A DNA stretch of 31,716 nt. Origin: a virus. The stretch spans positions 1-31,716 of the IMG/VR virus record IMGVR_UViG_3300023242_001137; one strand, given 5' to 3'. Shown here in pieces: positions 14,494-21,359 of the stretch. The notes under the pieces were generated by a model. It ran no database searches, was not told the DNA's origin, and saw nothing but the letters and a program-made list of their open reading frames with translations. Every line of letters begins with the position of its first letter. The stretch's first letter is position 1. The translations under genes were made by a program, and so were the position numbers.

Positions 14494-14709
14494 ATGGAAG
14501 CATCTTACGGATTTACAATTACAAGAACAACGCACACAGGTTTAATGGAATTTTTAACTGAAAAAGGATTTAGAAGCGAGAGAGCAATTTTAGAAAATGG
14601 ATTAGAAAAATCAACTTTTGACAAAGTAGTCGGTTCTAAATTAGTTAGGGAATTGAAAGCTGATTGCAGGATTGCGTCTATGAAAAAATCAATAACGTTA
14701 AACTACTAA
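14494..14709 (+). CDS. Hypothetical small protein
   Basis: 71 residues. TITRTTHTGLMEFLTEKGFRSERAI, then FDKVVGSKLVRELK, suggests a short helical protein. No family is recognised. It is the first gene under its own promoter and the start follows aaattATG. Confidence 0.6.
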   Translation: MEASYGFTITRTTHTGLMEFLTEKGFRSERAILENGLEKSTFDKVVGSKLVRELKADCRIASMKKSITLNY

Positions 14710-14710
14710 A

Positions 14711-14896
14711 ATGACCCCAAACGATAAAATAAAATCCCTGACCGCTACATTAGGAATGTCAGGTAAACGTGCTGCAGAAGTCATTGGAATGCCTTATGGA
14801 TCATATCGTAAAAGAAAATGCAAAACACGAAAAGAAGTGTTTAGCGAAGAGAATTATTTAATATTATTAAAATTTACGAAATCATGGAAAAATTAG
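14711..14896 (+). CDS. Small HTH-like protein
   Basis: 61 residues. LGMSGKRAAEVIGMPYGSYRKRK looks like a helix-turn-helix in which the second helix is basic, preceded by NDKIKSLTATL. It may be a phage repressor or Cro-like factor. Its end overlaps the next gene by 13 bases. Confidence 0.55.
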   Translation: MTPNDKIKSLTATLGMSGKRAAEVIGMPYGSYRKRKCKTRKEVFSEENYLILLKFTKSWKN

Positions 14897-15354
14897 AATT
14901 AAAAAATTTAGCGGGATATTTACCTTATCAGTTACGGTTTAAATTATTGGATTATAAATGTGATTATGTTGGAGAAGAGTATGGTATTTGCAACGGATAT
15001 TATATGATTGGAGACGGGATTTATTACACGTTTAAAGACAGAAATACAGCGGGCAAAAGCTTTAATAACTGTAAGCCGATTTTGAGACCTTTATCTGACA
15101 TTACAAAACCAATTACAATTAACGGAATTACGTTTGTTCCTAATGCGTGGATTTACCACAATATTAAAACAGATGTTGAAATTTATAAATTTTTAAATGG
15201 CAAAATATCATTAGATATTGAAACGGAAAATTACAATCAAACAATTGATTTAATGAGTGGATATTTAATAATTCAAAAGTTAAATGAATGGCATTTTGAT
15301 TGGCAAGGACTTATTGATAAAGGATTAGCGATTGACATTAACACATTGAAATAA
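14884..15354 (+). CDS. Conserved Bacteroidota phage protein (KPILRPLSD type)
   Basis: 156 residues. LKNLAGYLPYQLRFKLLDY at the start, KPILRPLSDIT in the middle, and HFDWQGLIDKGLAIDINTLK at the end are hallmarks of a common but uncharacterised family in Bacteroidota phages and prophages. The function is unknown. The family often sits in the early region near YopX-type genes, as here. Confidence 0.7.
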   Translation: MEKLELKNLAGYLPYQLRFKLLDYKCDYVGEEYGICNGYYMIGDGIYYTFKDRNTAGKSFNNCKPILRPLSDITKPITINGITFVPNAWIYHNIKTDVEIYKFLNGKISLDIETENYNQTIDLMSGYLIIQKLNEWHFDWQGLIDKGLAIDINTLK

Positions 15355-15584
15355 TGAACACAACCAAATTAGCAGTAGAAATATACAATTCTCACTACGC
15401 ATCTATAATGGAATATGGAGAGGATTTTGGACAAGAAATATTAATTTCTGTTTTAGCAATTAAAGCAAGTGTAATTACGGTTGATCAAAAAATCGAAACA
15501 GCAAAAGAAGTCAGTGGATATGTAGAATCAAAAATCTACATTAATTTAATGGAGGAAGTAAAACAAAAAATATTAGAATTATGA
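15354..15584 (+). CDS. Hypothetical small protein
   Basis: 76 residues, helical and acidic. ILISVLAIKASVITVDQKIETA is the longest hydrophobic part but is too interrupted for a membrane helix. It overlaps by one base with the gene before and by four bases with the broken YopX gene. Confidence 0.55.
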   Translation: MNTTKLAVEIYNSHYASIMEYGEDFGQEILISVLAIKASVITVDQKIETAKEVSGYVESKIYINLMEEVKQKILEL

Positions 15585-15940
15585 GAACGATAAAATTTAA
15601 AGGATTACGGATTAACGGTAAAGGGTGAGTGTATGGATATTTAGTCAAAACTTAAAACGGACAATGTTATATTTTTAACTATCATTTTATTCCAGCGCTG
15701 ACTTTACCTAGTGAAAAGTTTATTGAAGTAATTTCCGAATCAGTCGGTCAATTCACTGGCAAACTACTAACAAGCGATGAAGTGGAAATTTACGAAGGAG
15801 ACTTAATAAAAACGTGGATCGGCGTTATTCCTAAAGTGGTAAATTGGAATGAAAAAGAGTGTAGCTGGTACTTTAGAATTAAACCACTCGCAAATTTGCA
15901 ATTTTTAGACAAAATTATCGAAAATATTCACGATAAGTAA
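15581..15940 (+). pseudogene. YopX-family gene with two in-frame stops
   Basis: Read through from the ATG at 15581, the frame gives RTIKFKGLRINGKG, a stop, VYGYLVKT, a stop, then 94 open codons including SESVGQFTGKLL and EVEIYEGDLIKT, the typical YopX signature, ending at TAA 15938-15940. The stops are TGA at 15626-15628, where the family has Trp (GEWVYGY), and TAA at 15653-15655. Each is one base from a sense codon. The rest of the frame is intact, so inactivation looks recent. The standard code holds elsewhere in the window. Confidence 0.85.
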
Positions 15941-15951
15941 AAAGTATTTCT

Positions 15952-15959
15952 TATATTTG
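15952..15959 (+). promoter_or_regulatory. -7 box TATATTTG before structured RNA 2
   Basis: It matches TAnnTTTG and follows the YopX pseudogene by 11 bases. The expected transcription start, about 15963-15966, coincides with the first base of the 5' hairpin. No TTG is seen at -33. Confidence 0.5.
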
Positions 15960-15962
15960 CAG

Positions 15963-16054
15963 TTGAATACTTGGTAGAGCACTTATTCAATTTAAGAAAT
16001 TTTTAAAAAGCCTTACAGTGCGGAACTCTACTTCCAATCTGTAGGGCATTTTTT
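15963..16054 (+). ncRNA. Putative structured RNA 2 with kissing loop and terminator
   Basis: Hairpin 1: TTGAATA (15963-15969) with TATTCAA (15984-15990), 14-base loop containing GTAGAG (15974-15979). Hairpin 2: GCCTTACAG (16010-16018) with CTGTAGGGC (16039-16047), an inner stem GGAA/TTCC (16022-16025 with 16032-16035) and a six-base apical loop CTCTAC (16026-16031), followed by ATTTTTT. The apical loop is the exact complement of GTAGAG in hairpin 1. The gene at 16068 starts 13 bases after the T run, so the RNA may be a small RNA, an attenuator or an antitermination leader. Confidence 0.6.
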
Positions 16055-16067
16055 ATAAAATAAAGTT

Positions 16068-16730
16068 ATGGCAAAAGATAAAAAATCATTTATTTTATAT
16101 GCTGACCAGCTAGAGCACTTTGAGGATTTAACAGATGAAGAAGCAGGACAACTAATTAAACACGTTTTTCGTTACGTTAACGATAAAAATCCAGAGGCAC
16201 CAAATAGAATTATACAAGTAGCTTTTAATCCTGTAAAACAGCAATTAAAACGCGATTTAAAAACCTATGAATGCACTAAAGATGAGCGAAGTAAATCTGG
16301 GATTTTAGGTAATTTAAAAAAGTATAATTTAGATTTATTTGATAAAGTGATTGCAGAAAAATTAACTTTAGATGAAGCGCAAAGCATCGCAAAAACTCGC
16401 AAAGCATCGCAAAGCGAGAAAGTTGTCGCAAATCTCGCTGTAAATGATAATGTAAATGATAATGTAAATGTAATATCATTAAACCGTTCTGATGATTTTG
16501 CTTTGCAATGTTTACAAGACCAAATTTGGAAAGAAGCAATATTTATGCAAAAAGTATTAAACCCCTTAAACATAGAATTTGCATTAAAAGATTATAACAT
16601 ACATTTAACCCAGCAAGGCGAAAATAAAAACTCCTTAAAAGACTATAAAAGCCATTTCGTAAATTGGGTAAAGAAAAAAAAGGAACTAAAAGCAAAAGAC
16701 GTTCAATATCAAAATAAAGACAGGTTATGA
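16068..16730 (+). CDS. Replication-initiation-like protein (DUF6291 N-terminal domain)
   Basis: 220 residues. KDKKSFILYADQLEHFEDLTDEEAGQLIKHVFRYVNDKNPE, with IQVAFNPVKQQLKRDLKTYE, is the DUF6291 domain found at the start of phage replication proteins. The C-terminal part, ALKDYNIHLTQQ then LKDYKSHFVNWVKKKKE, resembles the DnaD-like tails of such proteins. Between them is a variable linker with DNA repeats (16378-16472). It probably binds the origin or loads helicase. It is first behind the terminator of structured RNA 2. Confidence 0.7.
   Translation: MAKDKKSFILYADQLEHFEDLTDEEAGQLIKHVFRYVNDKNPEAPNRIIQVAFNPVKQQLKRDLKTYECTKDERSKSGILGNLKKYNLDLFDKVIAEKLTLDEAQSIAKTRKASQSEKVVANLAVNDNVNDNVNVISLNRSDDFALQCLQDQIWKEAIFMQKVLNPLNIEFALKDYNIHLTQQGENKNSLKDYKSHFVNWVKKKKELKAKDVQYQNKDRL
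16378..16472 (+). repeat. Short repeats in the linker of the DUF6291 gene
   Basis: CGCAAAGCATCGCAAA occurs at 16378-16393 and again at 16398-16413. TAAATGATAATG is repeated twice and then partly at 16441-16472, coding VNDNVNDNVNV. Both lengths keep the reading frame. Such linkers in phage replication genes can double as iteron-like origin sites. Confidence 0.75.
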
Positions 16731-16993
16731 TAAATACAAATCGGGAATCAAAAATTACAAACTTACTTTTAGCTTCGTTGGTTTTAACAGATAATGAATC
16801 GTTTGATTTGAAAAACACAATCAAAGATATTTATCAGGAATTTGCAGAAATTAAATTTAAAATTATAAAGCAAGGTATTTTAAACGGGATTAAACATGAT
16901 TTTAATAAATCAGATAAATTTTGCACCCAGCTTATTTGCATTTGGATAAGAAATCAAATTAAAATAATTGAAAATAAAAAACCAAAATTATGA
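16727..16993 (+). CDS. Hypothetical replication-operon protein
   Basis: 88 residues, helical and basic. LLLASLVLTDNESFDL near the start and FCTQLICIWIRNQIKIIENK at the end. No family is recognised. It overlaps the genes on both sides by four bases, so it is translated with the replication genes. Confidence 0.6.
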   Translation: MINTNRESKITNLLLASLVLTDNESFDLKNTIKDIYQEFAEIKFKIIKQGILNGIKHDFNKSDKFCTQLICIWIRNQIKIIENKKPKL

Positions 16994-17445
16994 GTTGGCA
17001 AGAACAAACCGCATTAAGACGTATATTTAACGTTTTCAAACGCAACCGAACAAATGTATATCCAGAAGATATAAACGCCTTAAAAACGCTTAATGAAAGT
17101 CTAGAGGCATATCAGAAACAATTTGTAAATGACAATAAGCTATTCGCCAAACTACTATCTTTACAAATTACTCAAAATGTAAGATATTACGGAAGCATCG
17201 AAACGGCTCTAGTAGCTTTAAAAGACGACCTTAAAAACCCGCTAGAGTATAACATTACATTTTTGCAACAAGAGTTAAACCAACGTACCGTAAATGATTT
17301 TATAAACCAAAATAAAAGCATTACACGAGAGAACGAAAAGGAACTTCAAGAAAAAATTTTAGAAAGTTGGAGTTTGGAAAATGTTGAAAAATCTTTCTAC
17401 AATACTGCCAACGAAATAATTAAAAATATAGACTTTTACAAGTAA
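16990..17445 (+). CDS. Hypothetical protein, possible replication accessory
   Basis: 151 residues, all-helical, no cysteines. TALRRIFNVFKRNRTNVYPEDI and FAKLLSLQITQNVRYYGSIETAL are characteristic parts. Located between the DUF6291 gene and the RecA-like ATPase, so it may be a helicase loader or primase-associated protein. There is no direct motif evidence. Confidence 0.6.
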   Translation: MSWQEQTALRRIFNVFKRNRTNVYPEDINALKTLNESLEAYQKQFVNDNKLFAKLLSLQITQNVRYYGSIETALVALKDDLKNPLEYNITFLQQELNQRTVNDFINQNKSITRENEKELQEKILESWSLENVEKSFYNTANEIIKNIDFYK

Positions 17446-17449
17446 AATT

Positions 17450-18289
17450 ATGGAAAAGCTAAACTTTGACGAACTAGACAAAACAATAAATACCCAGCCG
17501 TTAATTAATTTTGCTGATATTTACAAAGAAGCATTAATTGACCCAAGCGAAGAAATTAAACAACAGCCGATTGCCATTAGCATAGGAGAAAGTCAATACA
17601 AGGGAAATTACTACCCGATACCATTTGGAAGTTATGGAGACTTTTCCTGCATAGTTGGAGCTTCAAAATCCCGTAAAACGTTTTTTAAATCAATGATTGA
17701 AGCGGGTTATATTGGTGGGACTGCATCGGTATTTAATCCTGGAATAAAAGGACATGAAACTAAAGATAAATTTGTAATTTCGTTCGATACTGAACAAAGC
17801 AATTTTCACACACAAAGAGTACAAAGGAGGGTTTTAGAATTAATTGGCGGAAACTATGAACTTTACAAAACTTTTTGTTTAAGGAAATATTCTCCAAAGG
17901 AAAGATTTGATTTTATTGATTGGATTGTTTTTGAGAGTGATTTTAAAGATAAAATTGGATTAATGTCAATTGATGGATTTGTTGATCTAGTGACTGATTT
18001 TAATAGTTTAGAGCAAGCGACGGGACTAACTCAAAAGTTACTAGAATGGACTTCAAAAGGTAACTTGCATTGTACTGGAATACTTCACAAGAATTTCGGC
18101 ACATCAAAACCAGTTGGCCACATTGGTTCATCGATATTAAAAAAAGCAGAAACGGTTGTTTTTGTTGAAAAAGACGAAAATAATACAATTGTAAAATGTG
18201 AATATTCAAGAAATCAACCTTTTGAACCAATTACTTTTTATGTTGACGATAACGATTGGTTGCCGAAAAGCACAAAGGATTGGATGTAA
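17450..18289 (+). CDS. RecA/RepA-like AAA ATPase
   Basis: 279 residues. The P-loop is GASKSRKT (70-77), with Arg75 where most Walker A motifs have Gly. FVISFDTEQSNFH (108-120) follows, then Walker B IGLMSID (169-175) and the sensor-like CTGILHKNFGT (208-218). The order fits the RepA/RecA-like hexameric helicase group used by phages for replication. The Arg variant of the P-loop may be normal for this Bacteroidota subfamily. It is the motor of the replication block. Confidence 0.75.
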   Translation: MEKLNFDELDKTINTQPLINFADIYKEALIDPSEEIKQQPIAISIGESQYKGNYYPIPFGSYGDFSCIVGASKSRKTFFKSMIEAGYIGGTASVFNPGIKGHETKDKFVISFDTEQSNFHTQRVQRRVLELIGGNYELYKTFCLRKYSPKERFDFIDWIVFESDFKDKIGLMSIDGFVDLVTDFNSLEQATGLTQKLLEWTSKGNLHCTGILHKNFGTSKPVGHIGSSILKKAETVVFVEKDENNTIVKCEYSRNQPFEPITFYVDDNDWLPKSTKDWM

Positions 18290-18363
18290 AATAAAAACAA
18301 CTTAAATTTATAATTATCAAAAAACAACATTTATTTCAGGGAATTGCATATCCAAAGACGAAT

Positions 18364-18606
18364 TTGCAAGAAGTTTTACTAACTTTGATTCTGCAAGGCA
18401 ATGTTACTTTATTTCACTTTCCCGTAATGGCAGGGTTCAGAACTAGAGTATCTAATTTGGTTTTAAAGTATGGTTTACATTTAGAAACCACAAAGGCTAA
18501 ACGATGTAATAAGTTTGGCAACAGCTATACTTACCATATTCACAAGCTGCCAGCAGATCAAAAAGACAAAGCAATTGCAATTTACAATAAAATGGTAAAG
18601 AGATGA
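18364..18606 (+). CDS. Conserved small DNA-binding-like protein, start unclear
   Basis: TLILQGNVTLFHFPVMAGFRTRVSNL, then CNKFGNSYTYHIHKLP, is a pattern seen in Bacteroidota phage proteins with a wHTH-like look. The given start is a TTG. The open frame extends upstream to 18295 and encodes a plausible N-terminus (KKQHLFQGIAYPKTNLQEV) after ttataattATC at 18316, exactly where an ATG would be expected. The first in-frame ATG (18427) would cut the conserved part. The true start could be ATC at 18316, TTG at 18364, or an ATG lost by mutation. Confidence 0.6.
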   Translation: MQEVLLTLILQGNVTLFHFPVMAGFRTRVSNLVLKYGLHLETTKAKRCNKFGNSYTYHIHKLPADQKDKAIAIYNKMVKR

Positions 18607-19244
18607 AAGTATTAAACTTATACGCTTGTTTGGGAGGTAATCGTTTACTTTGGGACAATTGCCAGGTAACAGCGGTTGAACTTGACCCAGAATTAGCAAG
18701 GCTTTATCAAGAGCGTTTCCCTAATGATATTGTAATCGTTACAGATGCACATCAATATCTCCTGGACCACTACAAAAAATTTGATTTTATTTGGAGTTCG
18801 CCGCCTTGTCCTAGTCATTCTAGGATAAGATACGGACAAGCAAATAGCGAAAGAGAAAATTATAAAGCAATATATCCAGAAATGACATTGTATCAAGAAA
18901 TAATATTTTTGGATAATTATTTTAAGGGGAAATATGTGGTTGAAAATGTTATTCCTTTTTACGAACCGTTAATAGCTGCACAAAAAAGAGGTAGGCATTT
19001 ATATTGGACAAATTTTATATTACCAAACAATTTAAACGGAAGGCCTCAGCCAAAAGGATTTATAGAAAGTGGCAGTAAACCAAACGAATTATTTCATAAA
19101 ATAGACTTATCTAATTACAAAGGGAAACAGCGAAAAGATAAAATAGCTTGTAATTTAGTTGATTATGAAGTAGGCAAAACAATTTTTGATACGGCACGTG
19201 GAATAATGCAAGAAAACAAAACTAATCAAATGCAAATGTTTTAA
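18603..19244 (+). CDS. DNA (cytosine-5) methyltransferase
   Basis: 213 residues. Motif I NLYACLGGN (5-13), motif II VELD (25-28), motif IV SSPPCPSHS (65-73) with catalytic Cys69, motif VI YVVENV (111-116), and motif VIII-like RGRHLYWTN (129-137). Motif IV has Pro after the Cys instead of the usual Gln. Motifs IX-X and a long target recognition domain are missing, so it is a minimal enzyme. No restriction gene is nearby, so it probably marks phage DNA against host restriction. It overlaps the previous gene by four bases. Confidence 0.85.
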   Translation: MKVLNLYACLGGNRLLWDNCQVTAVELDPELARLYQERFPNDIVIVTDAHQYLLDHYKKFDFIWSSPPCPSHSRIRYGQANSERENYKAIYPEMTLYQEIIFLDNYFKGKYVVENVIPFYEPLIAAQKRGRHLYWTNFILPNNLNGRPQPKGFIESGSKPNELFHKIDLSNYKGKQRKDKIACNLVDYEVGKTIFDTARGIMQENKTNQMQMF

Positions 19245-19245
19245 G

Positions 19246-19587
19246 ATGAATGAAATAGAAAAACTAAACAGATATGTAAATCAGTATTACAACTGCAATT
19301 TACAGGACGGTGCTGAATTATCAATGTTAATTCAGAAGATAACAGGGTTGCTTTATTATTTGGAATCAATACGATCTGATGTTCACAATCATTATGAAGT
19401 TATGGTATTTGATTTAGTAAAGCAAAAATTTACTGTTTCTAGGGCCGTAAACGAAGCTAATGTATGTTTCCCGCAAATGTATCAATTGAGACGTGTTATG
19501 GATTCGGGTTATAAAATATGCGATGCGATTCGAACAAATATAAGTTTTCTTAAAAGTGAAATGTCCCACAGTAAACAACAAGGATAA
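19246..19587 (+). CDS. Hypothetical protein
   Basis: 113 residues, helical. LSMLIQKITGLLYYLESIRSDVHNHYE and FPQMYQLRRVMDSGYKICDAIRTNIS suggest a helical bundle. No family is recognised. It lies between the methyltransferase and NinG genes with a one-base overlap to the latter. Confidence 0.6.
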   Translation: MNEIEKLNRYVNQYYNCNLQDGAELSMLIQKITGLLYYLESIRSDVHNHYEVMVFDLVKQKFTVSRAVNEANVCFPQMYQLRRVMDSGYKICDAIRTNISFLKSEMSHSKQQG

Positions 19588-20117
19588 TGAGATGTAAAAA
19601 TTGCAAAGAAAAATTTATTGCTAAAAAATTCCTTCAAAAATATTGCATGGAAAAAGACGAATGTATAAAAGCATTTTTATCTGCAATAAAAGCGACAAAA
19701 TGGAAAGCCGATAAAGCCGCTTTGAAGGACAAACTAAAAACTTTAGGACAATACGAAGCCGATGCAAAGATTGCGTTCCAAAGGTGGATTCGATTAAGGG
19801 ATTTAGGTAAGCCCTGCATAAGTTGCTCAAAAGTTACAGATGAAATGGATGCGGGTCACTTTAAAAAGGCAGAGATTTACTCAGGTGTAATATTTAACGA
19901 AAACAATTGTCACAGTCAATGCCGAAAGTGTAACCGATTTCAAAACGGCAACGAGTTAAACTATCGACTAGGTTTAATTGAGCGGTACGGATTAGATTTT
20001 GCAAACGATATTGAGCAACTTGCAAACGATACCAGACAGTTTAAATTTACCAAAGAGCAACTAATTGCAAAAAAAATTCAGTACGATTTAAAATATAAAG
20101 AGGACAGCAAAAAATGA
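19587..20117 (+). CDS. ninG: NinG-like recombination protein
   Basis: 176 residues. Cys pairs at the N-terminus (RCKNC, YCMEKDEC) form a zinc finger, then a helical region, then CISC with DAGHFKKAE, then CHSQCRKCNRFQNGN and IERYG. This is the layout of lambda NinG/Rap, an HNH-like structure-specific endonuclease acting on branched recombination DNA. It fits the ERF and DUF3127 genes upstream. Confidence 0.85.
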   Translation: MRCKNCKEKFIAKKFLQKYCMEKDECIKAFLSAIKATKWKADKAALKDKLKTLGQYEADAKIAFQRWIRLRDLGKPCISCSKVTDEMDAGHFKKAEIYSGVIFNENNCHSQCRKCNRFQNGNELNYRLGLIERYGLDFANDIEQLANDTRQFKFTKEQLIAKKIQYDLKYKEDSKK

Positions 20118-20233
20118 AACATAAAAAGCCAACTATTGCGAAACTTGAAAAAGAAAAGCAATCTGCAACTTCCGCACGTCGTAAAGAAATACAGGCTTAC
20201 TTGGATTGGATTTATTGGGGCATAAAACTTTAA
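20114..20233 (+). CDS. 39-residue basic peptide
   Basis: Starts in an ATGA overlap with ninG and reads MKHKKPTIAKLEKEKQSATS followed by ARRKEIQAYLDWIYWGIKL. It is rich in Lys, with a hydrophobic aromatic end. The coupling to ninG supports translation. Function unknown. Confidence 0.55.
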   Translation: MKHKKPTIAKLEKEKQSATSARRKEIQAYLDWIYWGIKL

Positions 20234-20256
20234 CAAACTTTAACACTTGAAAAGTA

Positions 20257-20286
20257 TTGAAAATGTAAATACATATTGTATCTTTG
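20257..20286 (+). promoter_or_regulatory. Strong promoter of the late packaging/tail operon
   Basis: TTG (20257-20259), a 19-base spacer and TATCTTTG (20279-20286) are the best match to the Bacteroidota consensus in the window. The ATG at 20324 follows a leader of about 30 bases. It separates replication from small membrane genes and packaging genes. Confidence 0.75.
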
Positions 20287-20323
20287 TACAAGCAATAACG
20301 CTAAAACAAAAAATATAGGAATT

Positions 20324-20485
20324 ATGTTAGGAAATTACAACACGGTTGCAGACGCTAAAAAAAAATTAATGGCTTACGGTTTTGAAATCAGCGCAAATGT
20401 TTATGGCGAAATTGAGTACTTAAACACGCATAATGTAAAAGTTACTATGCGAAAATATAGTGACGGTTCTTGTAAGATTTTTTAA
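20324..20485 (+). CDS. Hypothetical small protein
   Basis: 53 residues from the ATG at 20324. This ATG is preferred because the longer in-frame TTG at 20276 would overlap the promoter. NYNTVADAKKKLMAYGFEISAN, then EYLNTHNVKVTMRKYSDGSC, looks like a small alpha/beta protein. No family recognised. Confidence 0.6.
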   Translation: MLGNYNTVADAKKKLMAYGFEISANVYGEIEYLNTHNVKVTMRKYSDGSCKIF

Positions 20486-20486
20486 A

Positions 20487-20630
20487 ATGAGCAAGCAACC
20501 AACAGAAAAGCATTTAGCAACATTTCGACTTTCGAAAGAATGTAGGGAGAAGTTAAAGCAATTAGCCGAACAACAAAAAATATCTCAAGCAAGTATAATA
20601 GAGAAATTAGTAAAAAAAGAAAATTTATGA
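20487..20630 (+). CDS. Ribbon-helix-helix-like protein
   Basis: 47 residues: HLATFRLSKECREKLKQLAE, then ISQASIIEKLVKKEN. This is the strand, helix, turn, helix arrangement of Arc/CopG DNA-binding proteins. It begins one base after the previous stop and overlaps the next gene by four bases. A regulator of the late operon is likely. It is unrelated in detail to the RHH-like gene at 30564. Confidence 0.7.
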   Translation: MSKQPTEKHLATFRLSKECREKLKQLAEQQKISQASIIEKLVKKENL

Positions 20631-20905
20631 AAATATCAGAATTACCACCAATCCAAAAGCGTAAAGCATTAGAGTATCAAAAAAATGCTGATAAATGGTG
20701 GGATAAAAAAACAGATGATTTAAGCCATGCATTTAATTGGGAAAATACACAAGAAGACTTTAATTATTGGGAAAAATTAGATGACAATACAAGTGAAATT
20801 TCTCAAATAAAAGAAGAAGAAAAACGGCACGAAAAGATAGCTGCAATTTGTATAGTTATAATCGTTATATTTGCAATATCAGGATATTTAATTTTTTTAA
20901 ACTAA
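20627..20905 (+). CDS. Tail-anchored membrane protein
   Basis: 92 residues. A charged, Trp-rich N-terminal part (WWDKKTDDLSHAFNWENTQEDFNYWEKL) is followed by EEEKRHEK and one C-terminal transmembrane helix (about 71-91, IAAICIVIIVIFAISGYLIFL). This orientation keeps the body in the cytoplasm. Its place beside a lipoprotein gene and before terminase suggests a host-envelope modifier, such as superinfection exclusion, rather than a lysis gene. Confidence 0.6.
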   Translation: MKISELPPIQKRKALEYQKNADKWWDKKTDDLSHAFNWENTQEDFNYWEKLDDNTSEISQIKEEEKRHEKIAAICIVIIVIFAISGYLIFLN

Positions 20906-20912
20906 AATAATA

Positions 20913-21128
20913 ATGAAAAAACTATTATTATTTTGTGCAATTGCTTTGAGTAGTTGCACAAAAGATGAGCCACAGACCAAATGCGATTGCAAAGCGGTTA
21001 CAACAATTAACGATGTACCTAACGGAGAAACATATACTTATAGCAATGATTGTAGCGACGACGGCAAATTGTTATTTGAGTTTTACGAACCCGGATATGT
21101 AAGTAGAAGAATTGTAAAATGTGATTAA
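20913..21128 (+). CDS. Small phage-encoded lipoprotein
   Basis: 71 residues. MKKLLLFCAIALSSC is a classic signal peptide with lipobox LSSC (Cys15), followed by charged residues and several Cys (CDCKAV, NDCSDD, VKCD). The mature protein is about 57 residues and would be anchored in the outer or inner membrane. Phage lipoproteins often protect the infected cell against further phages (known for T5 Llp). That role here is inferred. Confidence 0.75.
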   Translation: MKKLLLFCAIALSSCTKDEPQTKCDCKAVTTINDVPNGETYTYSNDCSDDGKLLFEFYEPGYVSRRIVKCD

Positions 21129-21130
21129 TT

Positions 21131-21334
21131 ATGAAGAATAAATTTACAAAAGAGCAAAAAAAAGTTATTAAAGATTTAAAAAAAATAAACAAAAAAATAA
21201 ATGATTTAGTTTTGAAAATTGAATGTTTTGATTTAGAAAAAAACGCAACATTAAACCAAAAGCTAATGATTTTACAGCTTGTAAGTATGAGAACTTACAG
21301 GCTTAATTTATGGCAAAGAATGAGTAATTTTTAA
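21131..21334 (+). CDS. Hypothetical coiled-coil protein
   Basis: 67 residues, Lys-rich (KEQKKVIKDLKKINKKINDLVLKIE), likely one helical hairpin. It starts two bases after the lipoprotein stop. No family recognised. Confidence 0.55.
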   Translation: MKNKFTKEQKKVIKDLKKINKKINDLVLKIECFDLEKNATLNQKLMILQLVSMRTYRLNLWQRMSNF

Positions 21335-21359
21335 CTAAACTAAAGTAGATTAGACTAGT

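Noticed and set aside
15581-15940. Alternative genetic code reading TGA and TAA as sense
   Set aside because: TAA, TAG and TGA all end other genes at sensible places, often in ATGA overlaps, so only this gene has internal stops.
15970-15983. CTTGGTAGAGCACT resembles a tRNA D-arm, suggesting a tRNA gene
   Set aside because: There is no anticodon stem at the right distance, no GGTTCGAATCC-type T-arm, and the flanks fold better as the two hairpins described.
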